Origin: Uliginosibacterium paludis
GTDB taxonomy: Bacteria; Pseudomonadota; Gammaproteobacteria; Burkholderiales; Rhodocyclaceae
Reading direction: 5' to 3'
DNA: 64,000 nt
Assembly (NCBI RefSeq): GCF_039631355.1
Contig: NZ_JBDIVF010000003.1
Span: 496,001 to 560,000 of the forward strand
Below, piece after piece: positions 18,071 through 27,151 of the stretch (its first letter is position 1; every line of letters begins with the position of its first letter). Made by a program: the position numbers and the translations under genes. The notes under the pieces were generated by a model. It was not told where the DNA came from. It saw only the letters and a program-made list of their open reading frames with translations, and searched no databases.

Positions 18071-18895
18071 TCAGTCGCGCAGCAACTCGTTGATCGAGGT
18101 CTTCGATCGGGTCTGAGCGTCGACCTTCTTCACGATCACTGCACAATACAGCGAATACTTGCCGTCGGAAGAGGGCAGGTTGCCCGATACCACGACGGAA
18201 CCTTCAGGGATGCGGCCATAGCTCACTTCACCGGTGGCACGGTCATAGATCTTCGTGCTCTTGCCGATGTACACGCCCATCGAGATCACGCAGTTGTCTT
18301 CAACGATCACACCCTCCACGACTTCGGAGCGTGCGCCGATGAAGCAGTTGTCGCCGATGATCGTCGGGTTGGCCTGCAGCGGCTCAAGCACGCCACCGAT
18401 ACCGACGCCGCCCGAGAGATGAACGTTCTTGCCGATCTGGGCGCAGGAGCCGACAGTCGCCCAAGTGTCGACCATTGCGCCCTCATCCACATAGGCGCCG
18501 ATATTCACATAGGACGGCATCAGCACGACGTTCTTGCCGATGAACGATCCGCGGCGGGCGATGGCGTTCGGGACCACGCGGAAACCGCCGTTGCGGAAAT
18601 CTTCTTCGCTGTACTGACCGAACTTGGCCGGCACCTTGTCGAAATACTTCGTGCAGCCGCCGTCCAGTACGCTGTTGTCATGGGTGCGGAAGTAGAGCAG
18701 TACGGCTTTCTTCAGCCATTGATGGGTGACCCAGTCGCCATTGATCTTTTCGGCTACGCGAAGACGGCCGGCGTCGAGCTCGCCAATCACTTCCTCGATG
18801 GCACGAGCCAGAACCGGATCGCATGCCGACGGAGTGATCTCGGCACGACGTTCGAATGCATCTTCGATAAGACCTTGGAGCGGATGTTGAGACAT
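18071..18895 (-). CDS. dapD: 2,3,4,5-tetrahydropyridine-2,6-dicarboxylate N-succinyltransferase
   Basis: Succinylates tetrahydrodipicolinate in the succinylase branch of lysine/diaminopimelate synthesis. A left-handed beta-helix acyltransferase: hexapeptide repeats fill residues 100-230 (GKNVVLMPSYVNIGAYVDEG and following). 274 residues, as usual. It follows dapC in the same direction by 31 bases. Confidence 0.96.
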   Translation of the reverse strand: MSQHPLQGLIEDAFERRAEITPSACDPVLARAIEEVIGELDAGRLRVAEKINGDWVTHQWLKKAVLLYFRTHDNSVLDGGCTKYFDKVPAKFGQYSEEDFRNGGFRVVPNAIARRGSFIGKNVVLMPSYVNIGAYVDEGAMVDTWATVGSCAQIGKNVHLSGGVGIGGVLEPLQANPTIIGDNCFIGARSEVVEGVIVEDNCVISMGVYIGKSTKIYDRATGEVSYGRIPEGSVVVSGNLPSSDGKYSLYCAVIVKKVDAQTRSKTSINELLRD

Positions 18896-18926
18896 TGGAG
18901 TTTCCTGGGGAAAGAAAGGGAATGAA

Positions 18927-20111
18927 CTACTTCAGATACTCGACGATGCGCTGCGCGGCGGTAAAGCATTCATCAATGCCGGCAACCAGTGCGATGCGGA
19001 CGAAACCCTGGCCCGGATTGCGGCCGTGGGCTTCACGGGCCAGATACTGCCCGGGCAGCACTGTGACGTTGGTCGCCGCGAGCAGCTTGCGGGCGAACTC
19101 GGCGTCGTCTCCGGGCGTACGCGCCCAGAGGTAGAAGGCTGCGTCAGGGCGGCTGACATCCAGAACCTGCGACAGCAGCGGTACCAGACGGTCGAACTTC
19201 TCGCGATACATCGTGCGGTTGGCCACGACATGCTGCTCGTCGTTCCAGACTGCAATGCTCGCCGCCTGAACCGTCGTACTCATGGCGCAGCCGTGATAGG
19301 TGCGGTATTTCAGGAAGCCGGCCAGGATGCGCGCGTCACCCGCAACAAAGCCGGAACGCAGGCCAGGCACGTTGGAGCGCTTGGAGAGGCTGGAGAACAT
19401 CACGAGGCGTTCGAATCCATGCCGGCCGAGTTGATGGGCCGCCTCCAGAGCGCCCAGCGGCGGCTGCGCCTCGTCAAAGTAGATTTCCGAATAGCACTCG
19501 TCGGAAGCAATCACGAAACCGTAGCGATCGGAGAGTTCGAACAACTGGCGCCACTCGTCCAGTGACAGCACCCGGCCTGTCGGATTGCCTGGCGAGCAGA
19601 CGTAGAAGAGCTGGACTCGCGACCACTCTTCCGCGCTCAGCGCATCGAGATCGAATCCGAAACCGTTTTCCGGAGTCTGGTTCAGGAACACCGGACGGGC
19701 GCCGGCCAGCAGCGCAGCACCTTCATAGATCTGATAGAACGGGTTGGGGCTCACGACCAGCGGCGCCGGGCGACTGGCGTCCACCACGGCCTGAGCGAAA
19801 GAAAAAAGTGCTTCACGCGAGCCATTGACGGGTAGAACCTGGGTCGCCCAGTCGAGCGAAGGCAGCTTGTAGCGCCGCATGGCCCAGCTGGCGATAGTCT
19901 GGCGCAGCGCATCGATACCGGCCGTGGTCGGATAGACCGACAGCCCGCCGAAAGCCTCGCGCAGCGCGTCATGAATGAGGGCAGGGGTTTCGTGTTGCGG
20001 CTCGCCGATCGAAAGTCTGATGGGCGGAACCGGAGCCGGCTCGACGCCGGCGAACAGTTTGCGGAGTTTCTCGAAGGGGTAAGGCTGGAGCAGGTCGAGC
20101 AGCGGATTCAA
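18927..20111 (-). CDS. dapC: Succinyldiaminopimelate transaminase
   Basis: A PLP-dependent class I/II aminotransferase that makes N-succinyl-L,L-diaminopimelate precursor with glutamate as amino donor. PLP-binding features include the NPTGRV motif and the lysine in SSLSKRSNVPGLRSG. 394 residues. It starts the leftward dapC-dapD-pilU-prmB run and is divergent from smc. dapE is not in this cluster. Confidence 0.92.
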   Translation of the reverse strand: MNPLLDLLQPYPFEKLRKLFAGVEPAPVPPIRLSIGEPQHETPALIHDALREAFGGLSVYPTTAGIDALRQTIASWAMRRYKLPSLDWATQVLPVNGSREALFSFAQAVVDASRPAPLVVSPNPFYQIYEGAALLAGARPVFLNQTPENGFGFDLDALSAEEWSRVQLFYVCSPGNPTGRVLSLDEWRQLFELSDRYGFVIASDECYSEIYFDEAQPPLGALEAAHQLGRHGFERLVMFSSLSKRSNVPGLRSGFVAGDARILAGFLKYRTYHGCAMSTTVQAASIAVWNDEQHVVANRTMYREKFDRLVPLLSQVLDVSRPDAAFYLWARTPGDDAEFARKLLAATNVTVLPGQYLAREAHGRNPGQGFVRIALVAGIDECFTAAQRIVEYLK

Positions 20112-20223
20112 TTTGATTCGCCCGGGTTATGTTGTAGCGCCGCTGCATGGCGGCTTTGGGTGCTGGAGCGGCTGCTATTATAGCCCGGCCTTCTGCCTTG
20201 AACTTTCCCGTCTGCTACCCAAC

Positions 20224-23200
20224 GTGCGCCTCTCGAAGCTCAAGCTCGCCGGTTTCAAGTCATTTGTCGATCCGACCACGATCCTCACCCCGGGGCAGCT
20301 CGTCGGGATTGTCGGCCCTAACGGTTGTGGCAAGTCCAACGTCATTGACGCCGTGCGCTGGGTGCTGGGCGAGTCGCGCGCTTCCGCGCTGCGGGGCGAG
20401 TCGATGCAGGACGTGATCTTCAACGGTTCGACGACCCGCAAGCCCGTTTCACGCGCCAGCGTCGAGATGATTTTCGACAACGCCGAAGGACGCGCTGCCG
20501 GCCAGTGGTCGCAGTACGCGGAAATCTCGGTCAAGCGGCAGGTAGACCGGAACGGCGGCTCGGATTACTTCATCAACAATGTGGCTGTCCGCCGCAAGGA
20601 CGTAATCGACCTCTTCCTCGGAACGGGGCTCGGGCCCAAGGCATACGCGATCATCGAGCAGGGCATGATTTCGCGGGTGATCGAGGCACGCCCGGAAGAG
20701 GTTCGTGCCTTTCTCGAAGAGGCCGCAGGCATTACCAAATACAAGGAGCGGCGCAGGGAAACGGAAGGCCGGCTTTCCGACGCCCGCGACAATCTGGCAC
20801 GCGTGGAAGACATCCGTGCCGAGCTGGGTTCGCAGATCGAGCGTCTGGAGGGGCAGGCCGAACTCGCCCGGCGTTACAAGGATCTGTCTTCCCAGCTGGC
20901 GCAAAAACAGGTCCTGCTCTGGCGCTACAAGCACACCATGGCACAGCGGGAGCAGACTGCACTGGCCGAGGGGATTGCGCAACTCCAGACCCGGCTTGAG
21001 GAGTCGCAGCAGCAACTGGTCGAAACCGAGACGCGATCAACGCTCGCGCGAGACGCGCATGCTGTGGGTTCCGACGCCCTGAATGCAGCCCAGGCGGATC
21101 TTTATGCCATCGCGGCGGAAGTGACCCGTATCGAGGGCGAGTTGCGTAATCTGCGCGAAACACATGCCCGCCTGACGCAGCGTGGCAGTCAGCTGCTGGC
21201 CGAGGAGCAGACCTGGCAGGCCCGGCTGGAGCGGGCGCAGGCAGAAGACGGCCTCTGGGCCGAACGCGGCATGCAGGCCAACGAGGCGCTGGAGCTCGCA
21301 CTTCTGCAGGTGGCCGAAGCCGAGGAGCGCCTGCCTGAGGCCGAATCCGCATGGCGCGAGGCGCTGGCGGCTCAGGAGCAGGCCCGCCGGGAGCTCTCCC
21401 AGGTCGAGCAGCATGTTCGGGTTGAAGAAGCCCGCCGCCTGGCGGCCGAGCGCGCGCTGGAGTCGCTGGCGCAGCGGCGCGGCCGGATGGAGGCCGAACG
21501 GGCCTCGCTGAGACCCGAGGACGAAGCGGCTCTGGCGCTGCTCGAAACCGAGGTTGCGGATCTCATCGAGTCCCAGCAGCAGGCCGAACTCCGGCTGGGA
21601 GACACGCAGGACGCACTGAGCCAGGCACAGGCGGCCCTTGAAGAAGCGCAGCGCCTCCGCCAGCAGACCGGGAAGGAGCTGACCGAGCAGCGTGCCCGCC
21701 TGGATGCGCTCCGGGGTTTGCAGGACAGCCTGCGCGATCAGGGCGACCTCGGCACCTGGATGCGCGAGGCAGGGCTGGAGGATTTGCCGCCCGTCTGGCG
21801 CAGTCTGCAGGTTGATGCCGGCTGGGCGCTGGCTGTAGAGGCGGTGCTGCGCGAGCGGATCGGCGCAGTCGGCCCGGTAGCGCTGGCGCCGCGGATGATT
21901 GCCGGCCCGGTGCCGGCGCCGCAGGCCGTGCTGTGCGCAGCGCAAGCGCCCGCGCCCATGGCACCTCTGTTTGACGCGCCCTTGCTGCTGGAAAAGATCC
22001 GCTGCACACGCCCCGAACTGGCGGCGAATCTGCGTCACTGGCTGGATGGCGTCTATGCGGTTGAGACGCTGGATGACTGGATCGGCTCGCCGGCGGCGCT
22101 TCCCGCCGGCGTAACGCTGGTGAGCCCGGCGGGGCAGCAACTGTCCTCCTCCCTGCTGAGTCTCTACGCGCCGGACGCGCGCACCCACGGCGCGATTGAA
22201 CGACAACGGGAAATCGAGGAGCTGGAGGCTTCGATCCTTCCGCTCGAGGCTGCGTTCGACGAGCGTGGCGAGCGCGCGGAGGCTGCGGCCGAGGAAGTCC
22301 GGCAGTTGCAGCAGTCGCTCACCGATATCCGGCGCGACATCCAGTCACTGCAGTCGCGGCTTCACGACCGGCAGCTCGCCTTCGTCAAGGCTCAGCAGGA
22401 GCAGGCGAGGCAGAGCGAGCGCCTGGAGCAGATCGCTCGCGAGGCGGCTGAGTTGCTCAAGCTTGAGGGTGTTGAGCGCGGTCACGCCGAAGAGGCTGCG
22501 CTTGCCCGTGAGGCGGCCGAAGAGCGGATGCTGGGGCTGCGCGACGAGCTCCTGCAGGCCAATAGCGCGGCCGAAGGCACGGACCGTCTCCTGAGGCAGG
22601 CGCGCGACATGCTGGCTGCGTCGCAAAGGATCCGGCATGAAGCCGAGTTTGCCTTGCGGGACGCCAACGCAAAACTCGATGAGCAGCGACGGCATGCGCA
22701 ACTGGCGGCGTCCGAGCTCGAAAAGCTGGCGCGTGAGCGCGAGCAGCTGGCCGGCGAGCAGGAGGAGCTGGATGACTCTGCACTGCAGACCGCCTTGCAG
22801 ACCGCGCTCGACCTGCGCCGTGGGCGCGAGGAGGTGCTCGCCACGCGGCGCGAGGCGCTGGAAGAAGCGTCGCGGCAGATCCGCGCGCTCGACGAGCTGC
22901 GGCAACGTTGCGAGCACGCGCTCGGCCCCTTGCGCGATCAACTCGGGGATCTGCGCCTGAAGCATCAGGCTGCCGAACTGGGCTCGACTCAGGCGCTGGA
23001 GCGGCTGGGCGAGCTGGGCGCTGAGGTCGTCCCGCTGGAAGAGTCCGTGCTGGCTGAAATCCGTGAAGCCGCGCTGTCGCGCGAAGTCGGCCGGCTGGGG
23101 CGCGACATCGCCGAGATGGGCGCGGTGAATCTGGCAGCGCTGGCGGAGCTGGAATCCGCGCGCGAGCGCAAGCACTATCTGGACATGCAGTTCGATGACC

Positions 23201-23739
23201 TCATGCGGGCCATCGGCACGCTGGAGGACGCGATCCGGCGCATCGACCGGGATACCCGCGAGCAGCTGGGCGAGACCTATCACACGGTCAACCGTCATTT
23301 CAGCGAGCTCTTCCCGCGCCTGTTCGGCGGTGGGCAGGCGCAGCTCGTGCTTACCGGAGACGAAATTCTTGACGCCGGGATACAGATCGTCGCCCAGCCT
23401 CCGGGCAAGAAGAATGCGTCGATCCATCTGCTTTCGGGCGGCGAGAAGGCACTGACGGCGATCGCACTGGTTTTCGCGATGTTCCAGCTCAACCCCGCGC
23501 CCTTCTGCATGCTCGACGAAGTGGATGCGCCGCTCGATGACGCCAATACCGAGCGCTACTGCGAGATGGTGAAGCACATGTCCTCGGTGACGCAGTTCAT
23601 CTTCATCAGTCACAGCAAGATCACGATGGAGATGGGCAAGCAGCTCGTCGGCGTGACGATGCAGGAGCAGGGCGTGTCGCGGATCGTCGAAGTGGACATG
23701 GAGGAAGCCCTGAAGCTCGCCCAGCCCGTCTCGGCTTGA
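20224..23739 (+). CDS. smc: Chromosome segregation protein SMC
   Basis: A structural-maintenance-of-chromosomes ATPase that compacts and segregates DNA with ScpA/ScpB. Walker A GPNGCGKSN is at residues 31-39; long coiled coils flank a hinge around residues 510-640; the signature LLSGGEKALTAIAL and Walker B CMLDEVDAPLDD lie near the C-terminus. The open frame begins at 20113, but GTG 20224 gives the conserved start MRLSKLKLAGFKSF. 1,171 residues. Confidence 0.95.
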   Translation: MRLSKLKLAGFKSFVDPTTILTPGQLVGIVGPNGCGKSNVIDAVRWVLGESRASALRGESMQDVIFNGSTTRKPVSRASVEMIFDNAEGRAAGQWSQYAEISVKRQVDRNGGSDYFINNVAVRRKDVIDLFLGTGLGPKAYAIIEQGMISRVIEARPEEVRAFLEEAAGITKYKERRRETEGRLSDARDNLARVEDIRAELGSQIERLEGQAELARRYKDLSSQLAQKQVLLWRYKHTMAQREQTALAEGIAQLQTRLEESQQQLVETETRSTLARDAHAVGSDALNAAQADLYAIAAEVTRIEGELRNLRETHARLTQRGSQLLAEEQTWQARLERAQAEDGLWAERGMQANEALELALLQVAEAEERLPEAESAWREALAAQEQARRELSQVEQHVRVEEARRLAAERALESLAQRRGRMEAERASLRPEDEAALALLETEVADLIESQQQAELRLGDTQDALSQAQAALEEAQRLRQQTGKELTEQRARLDALRGLQDSLRDQGDLGTWMREAGLEDLPPVWRSLQVDAGWALAVEAVLRERIGAVGPVALAPRMIAGPVPAPQAVLCAAQAPAPMAPLFDAPLLLEKIRCTRPELAANLRHWLDGVYAVETLDDWIGSPAALPAGVTLVSPAGQQLSSSLLSLYAPDARTHGAIERQREIEELEASILPLEAAFDERGERAEAAAEEVRQLQQSLTDIRRDIQSLQSRLHDRQLAFVKAQQEQARQSERLEQIAREAAELLKLEGVERGHAEEAALAREAAEERMLGLRDELLQANSAAEGTDRLLRQARDMLAASQRIRHEAEFALRDANAKLDEQRRHAQLAASELEKLAREREQLAGEQEELDDSALQTALQTALDLRRGREEVLATRREALEEASRQIRALDELRQRCEHALGPLRDQLGDLRLKHQAAELGSTQALERLGELGAEVVPLEESVLAEIREAALSREVGRLGRDIAEMGAVNLAALAELESARERKHYLDMQFDDLMRAIGTLEDAIRRIDRDTREQLGETYHTVNRHFSELFPRLFGGGQAQLVLTGDEILDAGIQIVAQPPGKKNASIHLLSGGEKALTAIALVFAMFQLNPAPFCMLDEVDAPLDDANTERYCEMVKHMSSVTQFIFISHSKITMEMGKQLVGVTMQEQGVSRIVEVDMEEALKLAQPVSA

Positions 23740-23786
23740 TGCGATAATGCGGGTCCCGGCGGAAGCCCAACCATCCGACCCAATAC

Positions 23787-24899
23787 ATGATGTCAGGTAA
23801 CGAACTTCAATACGGCTTGATCGGCCTGGGCGTAATCGCTATCGCAGGCCTGGTGATCTACAACCTGTGGCAGGAACGCAAGGCGCGCAAGACGGCCGAG
23901 CACGCGTTCCGGTCCACGCACCACGACGTATTGCTGGACGGCGAACCCGAACCTGTCATTCCCCCGGCGCCCGGCGGGCGCATGGAGCCCGGGCTGCGCG
24001 AGGAGCCGGCCATCGAGTCCTCCGCCGCGGTGGCCGCACGCGCGGCAAGCACGCACGTCCGCCAGCAGGAGCCGGTGCTGCCACGTGACCTGCAGGCGAT
24101 TGACTGTGCCGTCACCATCGAGGCGCCGGCTGGCGTTTCCGCCTCGTCGCTGTTCTCGACGCAGCTTGAAGCGCTGTCGGGAAATTCCCGCCATATCGCC
24201 TGGTATGGCTGGGCAGACCTGGACAACAAATGGTTCCCGATTGACGCCAGAACGCCTGGCAGCATCAATCGGGCCTGTGTGACGCTGCAGCTCGCAGACC
24301 GCCGTGGTGCGATCTCCGACCGCGAAGTCGACCGCTTCTATGATCGCCTTGGCCGCATCTGTGATCAGTTCCTGGCGGTGCCGCGCCTGCCCGAAAAGAA
24401 CGAGACCCTGGCCCGTGCGCGGGAGCTGGATCAGTTCTGCGCCGATGTCGATATCCAGATCGCCATCAACGTGCTGGCGACGGCCGAGGCTTTTGACGGC
24501 ATGCGCGTGCGCAGCATCGCAGAAGCTGCCGGGCTCACGCTGGGCAAGGATGGCTGCTTCCATGCGATTGACGAGTTCGGGCAGCGCATGTTCGTGCTCT
24601 CCAATCAGGAGTCGGCGCTGTTCACGCCTGAACAGATCCGCCATCTTCACACCATGGGCCTTTCACTGGTGCTTGATGTGCCGCGTGTGAGCGCGCCGAC
24701 CGGTGCCTTCGATCGCATGGTCGAATTCGCAAGGCATCTTGCCGCGAGTCTCGACGGGCAGATCGTCGACGACAATCGCGCGCCGCTGTCGGATCGCTCG
24801 GTCTCCCTGATCCGTAACCAGATCGGGCAGTTCGAAGCCCGGATGGAGCGGCAATCCATTCCCGCTGGCAGCGAAATCGCCCAGCGTCTGTTCGCCTGA
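23787..24899 (+). CDS. zipA: Cell division protein ZipA
   Basis: An inner-membrane anchor that tethers FtsZ to the membrane. One N-terminal membrane helix (about residues 8-25) is followed by a basic stretch, a short disordered linker and a C-terminal FtsZ-binding domain from about residue 105. The smc-zipA-ligA order is common. ATG 23790 is an equally possible start. Confidence 0.88.
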   Translation: MMSGNELQYGLIGLGVIAIAGLVIYNLWQERKARKTAEHAFRSTHHDVLLDGEPEPVIPPAPGGRMEPGLREEPAIESSAAVAARAASTHVRQQEPVLPRDLQAIDCAVTIEAPAGVSASSLFSTQLEALSGNSRHIAWYGWADLDNKWFPIDARTPGSINRACVTLQLADRRGAISDREVDRFYDRLGRICDQFLAVPRLPEKNETLARARELDQFCADVDIQIAINVLATAEAFDGMRVRSIAEAAGLTLGKDGCFHAIDEFGQRMFVLSNQESALFTPEQIRHLHTMGLSLVLDVPRVSAPTGAFDRMVEFARHLAASLDGQIVDDNRAPLSDRSVSLIRNQIGQFEARMERQSIPAGSEIAQRLFA

Positions 24900-24914
24900 T
24901 TTCCGGAAGCGCTG

Positions 24915-26957
24915 ATGGACCTGTTTTCGAAGGCTGATGACGAGTCGCGTGCGCGCACGCTGCGCGATACGCTCAATCGCTACGCCCATGCGTACTACGT
25001 ACTGGATGCGCCACTCGTGCCAGATGCCGAGTACGACCGCCTGTTCCGCGAGTTGCAGGCGCTGGAAGCTGAAAATCCCCATCTGCGCACTGCGGATTCG
25101 CCGACGCAACGTGTCGGGGGGCGTGCGCTGACTGAGCTTGCACAGGTTCGGCATGTGGTGGCCATGCTGTCCATCGAGACCGAAACCGACACGACGGAGC
25201 AGGGCGCACGAGCCTTCGATGCGCGTGTGCGCCGCAAACTCGGTCTGAGCGAAAGCGATCCGCTTGTCGAGTATGCGGCGGAGCTGAAATTTGACGGGCT
25301 TGCCATCAATCTGCGCTACGAAGCCGGTGTGCTCGTGCAGGCCGCGACGCGCGGTGACGGAGAGGTTGGCGAGGACGTCACGCACAATATCCGCACCATT
25401 GGTCGCATCCCCTTGCGGCTTCAAGGGGACGTACCGGAACTGCTCGAAGTTCGCGGTGAGGTCTACATGCGCCGGGACGACTTTGAGCGTCTCAATGCTC
25501 GTCAGCGCGAACGCGGCGAAAAAACCTTCATCAATCCGCGCAACACCGCAGCGGGGGCGGTTCGCCAGCTTGACCCGGCGGTGACCGCGCAGCGGCCGCT
25601 GGCGTTCTTTGCCTACGGGCTGGGCGAAGTACGCGGATGGACGGCGCAGCCGCAAACGCACAGCGCCATGGTCGAAGCCCTGGCAGCTTTCGGTTTGCCG
25701 GTGTGCGAGCACCGGGCGGTCGCCAAGGGCGCAGAGGGACTGGTCGAATTTCACGCCAGGATGGCGGCCTTGCGGGACAGTCTGCCTTTCGACATCGACG
25801 GCATCGTCTACAAGGTCAACAGTCTGGCGCTGCAGCGCGAACTGGGTTTCCGCAACCGCGAGCCGAACTGGGCGGTCGCGCACAAGTATCCGGCACAGGA
25901 AGAAATCACCGAACTGCTGGAGATCGAGGTGCAGGTCGGACGTACCGGCGCCATTACGCCGGTGGCTCGCCTGCGGCCTGTATTCGTCGGTGGCGTGACG
26001 GTCACCAATGCCACCCTGCACAACGAAGACGAGATGCGTCGCAAGGATCTCCGGATCGGTGATGCGGTGATCGTCCGTCGTGCTGGCGATGTGATTCCCG
26101 AGGTAGTGGCGCCGGTCCTCGAGCGCCGGACGGGCGCCGAGCGTCTGTTTGCGATGCCGCTGACCTGTCCGGTCTGTGGTTCTCATGTCGTGAAGGGCGA
26201 GGATGAGGCGGTTGCTCGCTGCTCGGGCGGGCTTTTTTGCCCGGCCCAGCGGAAGCAGGCGCTGATCTACTTCGCCGGACGCAAAGCCATGGATATCGAA
26301 GGGCTGGGCGACAAGATCGTCGAGCAACTGGTCGATGGGGGGCTCGTCCACACGCCGGCCGACCTCTATGGCCTGACGCTGCCGACGCTGGCGGGTCTGG
26401 AGCGGATGGCAGAGAAGTCCGCCAGAAACCTGCTCGAAGCGATTGATCGCAGCCGGAGCACCACGCTCGCGCGCTTCATCTTTGCGCTCGGGATCCGGAA
26501 CGTGGGCGAAGCCACTGCCAAGGACCTGGCCCGTCATTTCGGCAAGCTTGACGGTCTCCTGGCAGCCACCGAATCAGATCTGCTGGAGGTGCCAGATGTG
26601 GGGCCGATCGTGGCGGCCAGCATTGCGGGCTTCCTGGCGGAGCCACACAACCGTGAGGTCATTGCCCGGCTGCGCGACGCAGGCGTGCAGTGGCCCGAGC
26701 AGGAGCCTGCGGGCAGGGCAGAGGGCGTACTGGCCGGCAAGACGCTGGTGCTGACCGGGACCTTGCCCTCGATGAGTCGGGAACAGGCGACTGCGCTGAT
26801 CGAACAGCATGGCGGCAAGGTCAGTGGTTCGGTCTCGCGCAAGACGGATTACGTCGTGGCCGGGGCGGAGGCCGGTTCCAAGCTTGCCAAGGCCGAGCAA
26901 CTGGGCGTTGCCGTGCTGGATGAGGCGGCATTGCGAAAGCTGCTGGGCACCCTCTGA
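24915..26957 (+). CDS. ligA: NAD-dependent DNA ligase LigA
   Basis: Seals nicks in DNA using NAD+. The adenylated lysine is K125 in ELKFDGLA; OB domain, a four-cysteine zinc finger (CPVC...C...C), HhH repeats and a C-terminal BRCT domain (LAGKTLVLTGTL onward) are all present. 680 residues, standard. It begins 16 bases after zipA. Confidence 0.97.
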   Translation: MDLFSKADDESRARTLRDTLNRYAHAYYVLDAPLVPDAEYDRLFRELQALEAENPHLRTADSPTQRVGGRALTELAQVRHVVAMLSIETETDTTEQGARAFDARVRRKLGLSESDPLVEYAAELKFDGLAINLRYEAGVLVQAATRGDGEVGEDVTHNIRTIGRIPLRLQGDVPELLEVRGEVYMRRDDFERLNARQRERGEKTFINPRNTAAGAVRQLDPAVTAQRPLAFFAYGLGEVRGWTAQPQTHSAMVEALAAFGLPVCEHRAVAKGAEGLVEFHARMAALRDSLPFDIDGIVYKVNSLALQRELGFRNREPNWAVAHKYPAQEEITELLEIEVQVGRTGAITPVARLRPVFVGGVTVTNATLHNEDEMRRKDLRIGDAVIVRRAGDVIPEVVAPVLERRTGAERLFAMPLTCPVCGSHVVKGEDEAVARCSGGLFCPAQRKQALIYFAGRKAMDIEGLGDKIVEQLVDGGLVHTPADLYGLTLPTLAGLERMAEKSARNLLEAIDRSRSTTLARFIFALGIRNVGEATAKDLARHFGKLDGLLAATESDLLEVPDVGPIVAASIAGFLAEPHNREVIARLRDAGVQWPEQEPAGRAEGVLAGKTLVLTGTLPSMSREQATALIEQHGGKVSGSVSRKTDYVVAGAEAGSKLAKAEQLGVAVLDEAALRKLLGTL

Positions 26958-27151
26958 CACGGCTTTTGTCAGCATGGGTCTGACGACGCCTCATCGACCT
27001 GCCCTTATTGACACTTTGACACCACATTCCTGCAGGGAATGAATCCGCTTTGTCAGGAACCGGCGGAAGCCGGTCGCGGTCTAGGGTATTCTTGCGACCC
27101 CGAAGGCATGTCGAGTGCGCTTGCATGCCAAGATAATCAAGGATTTACTGG

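Noticed and set aside
24663..26537. 624-codon minus-strand ORF
   Set aside because: Antisense shadow of ligA.
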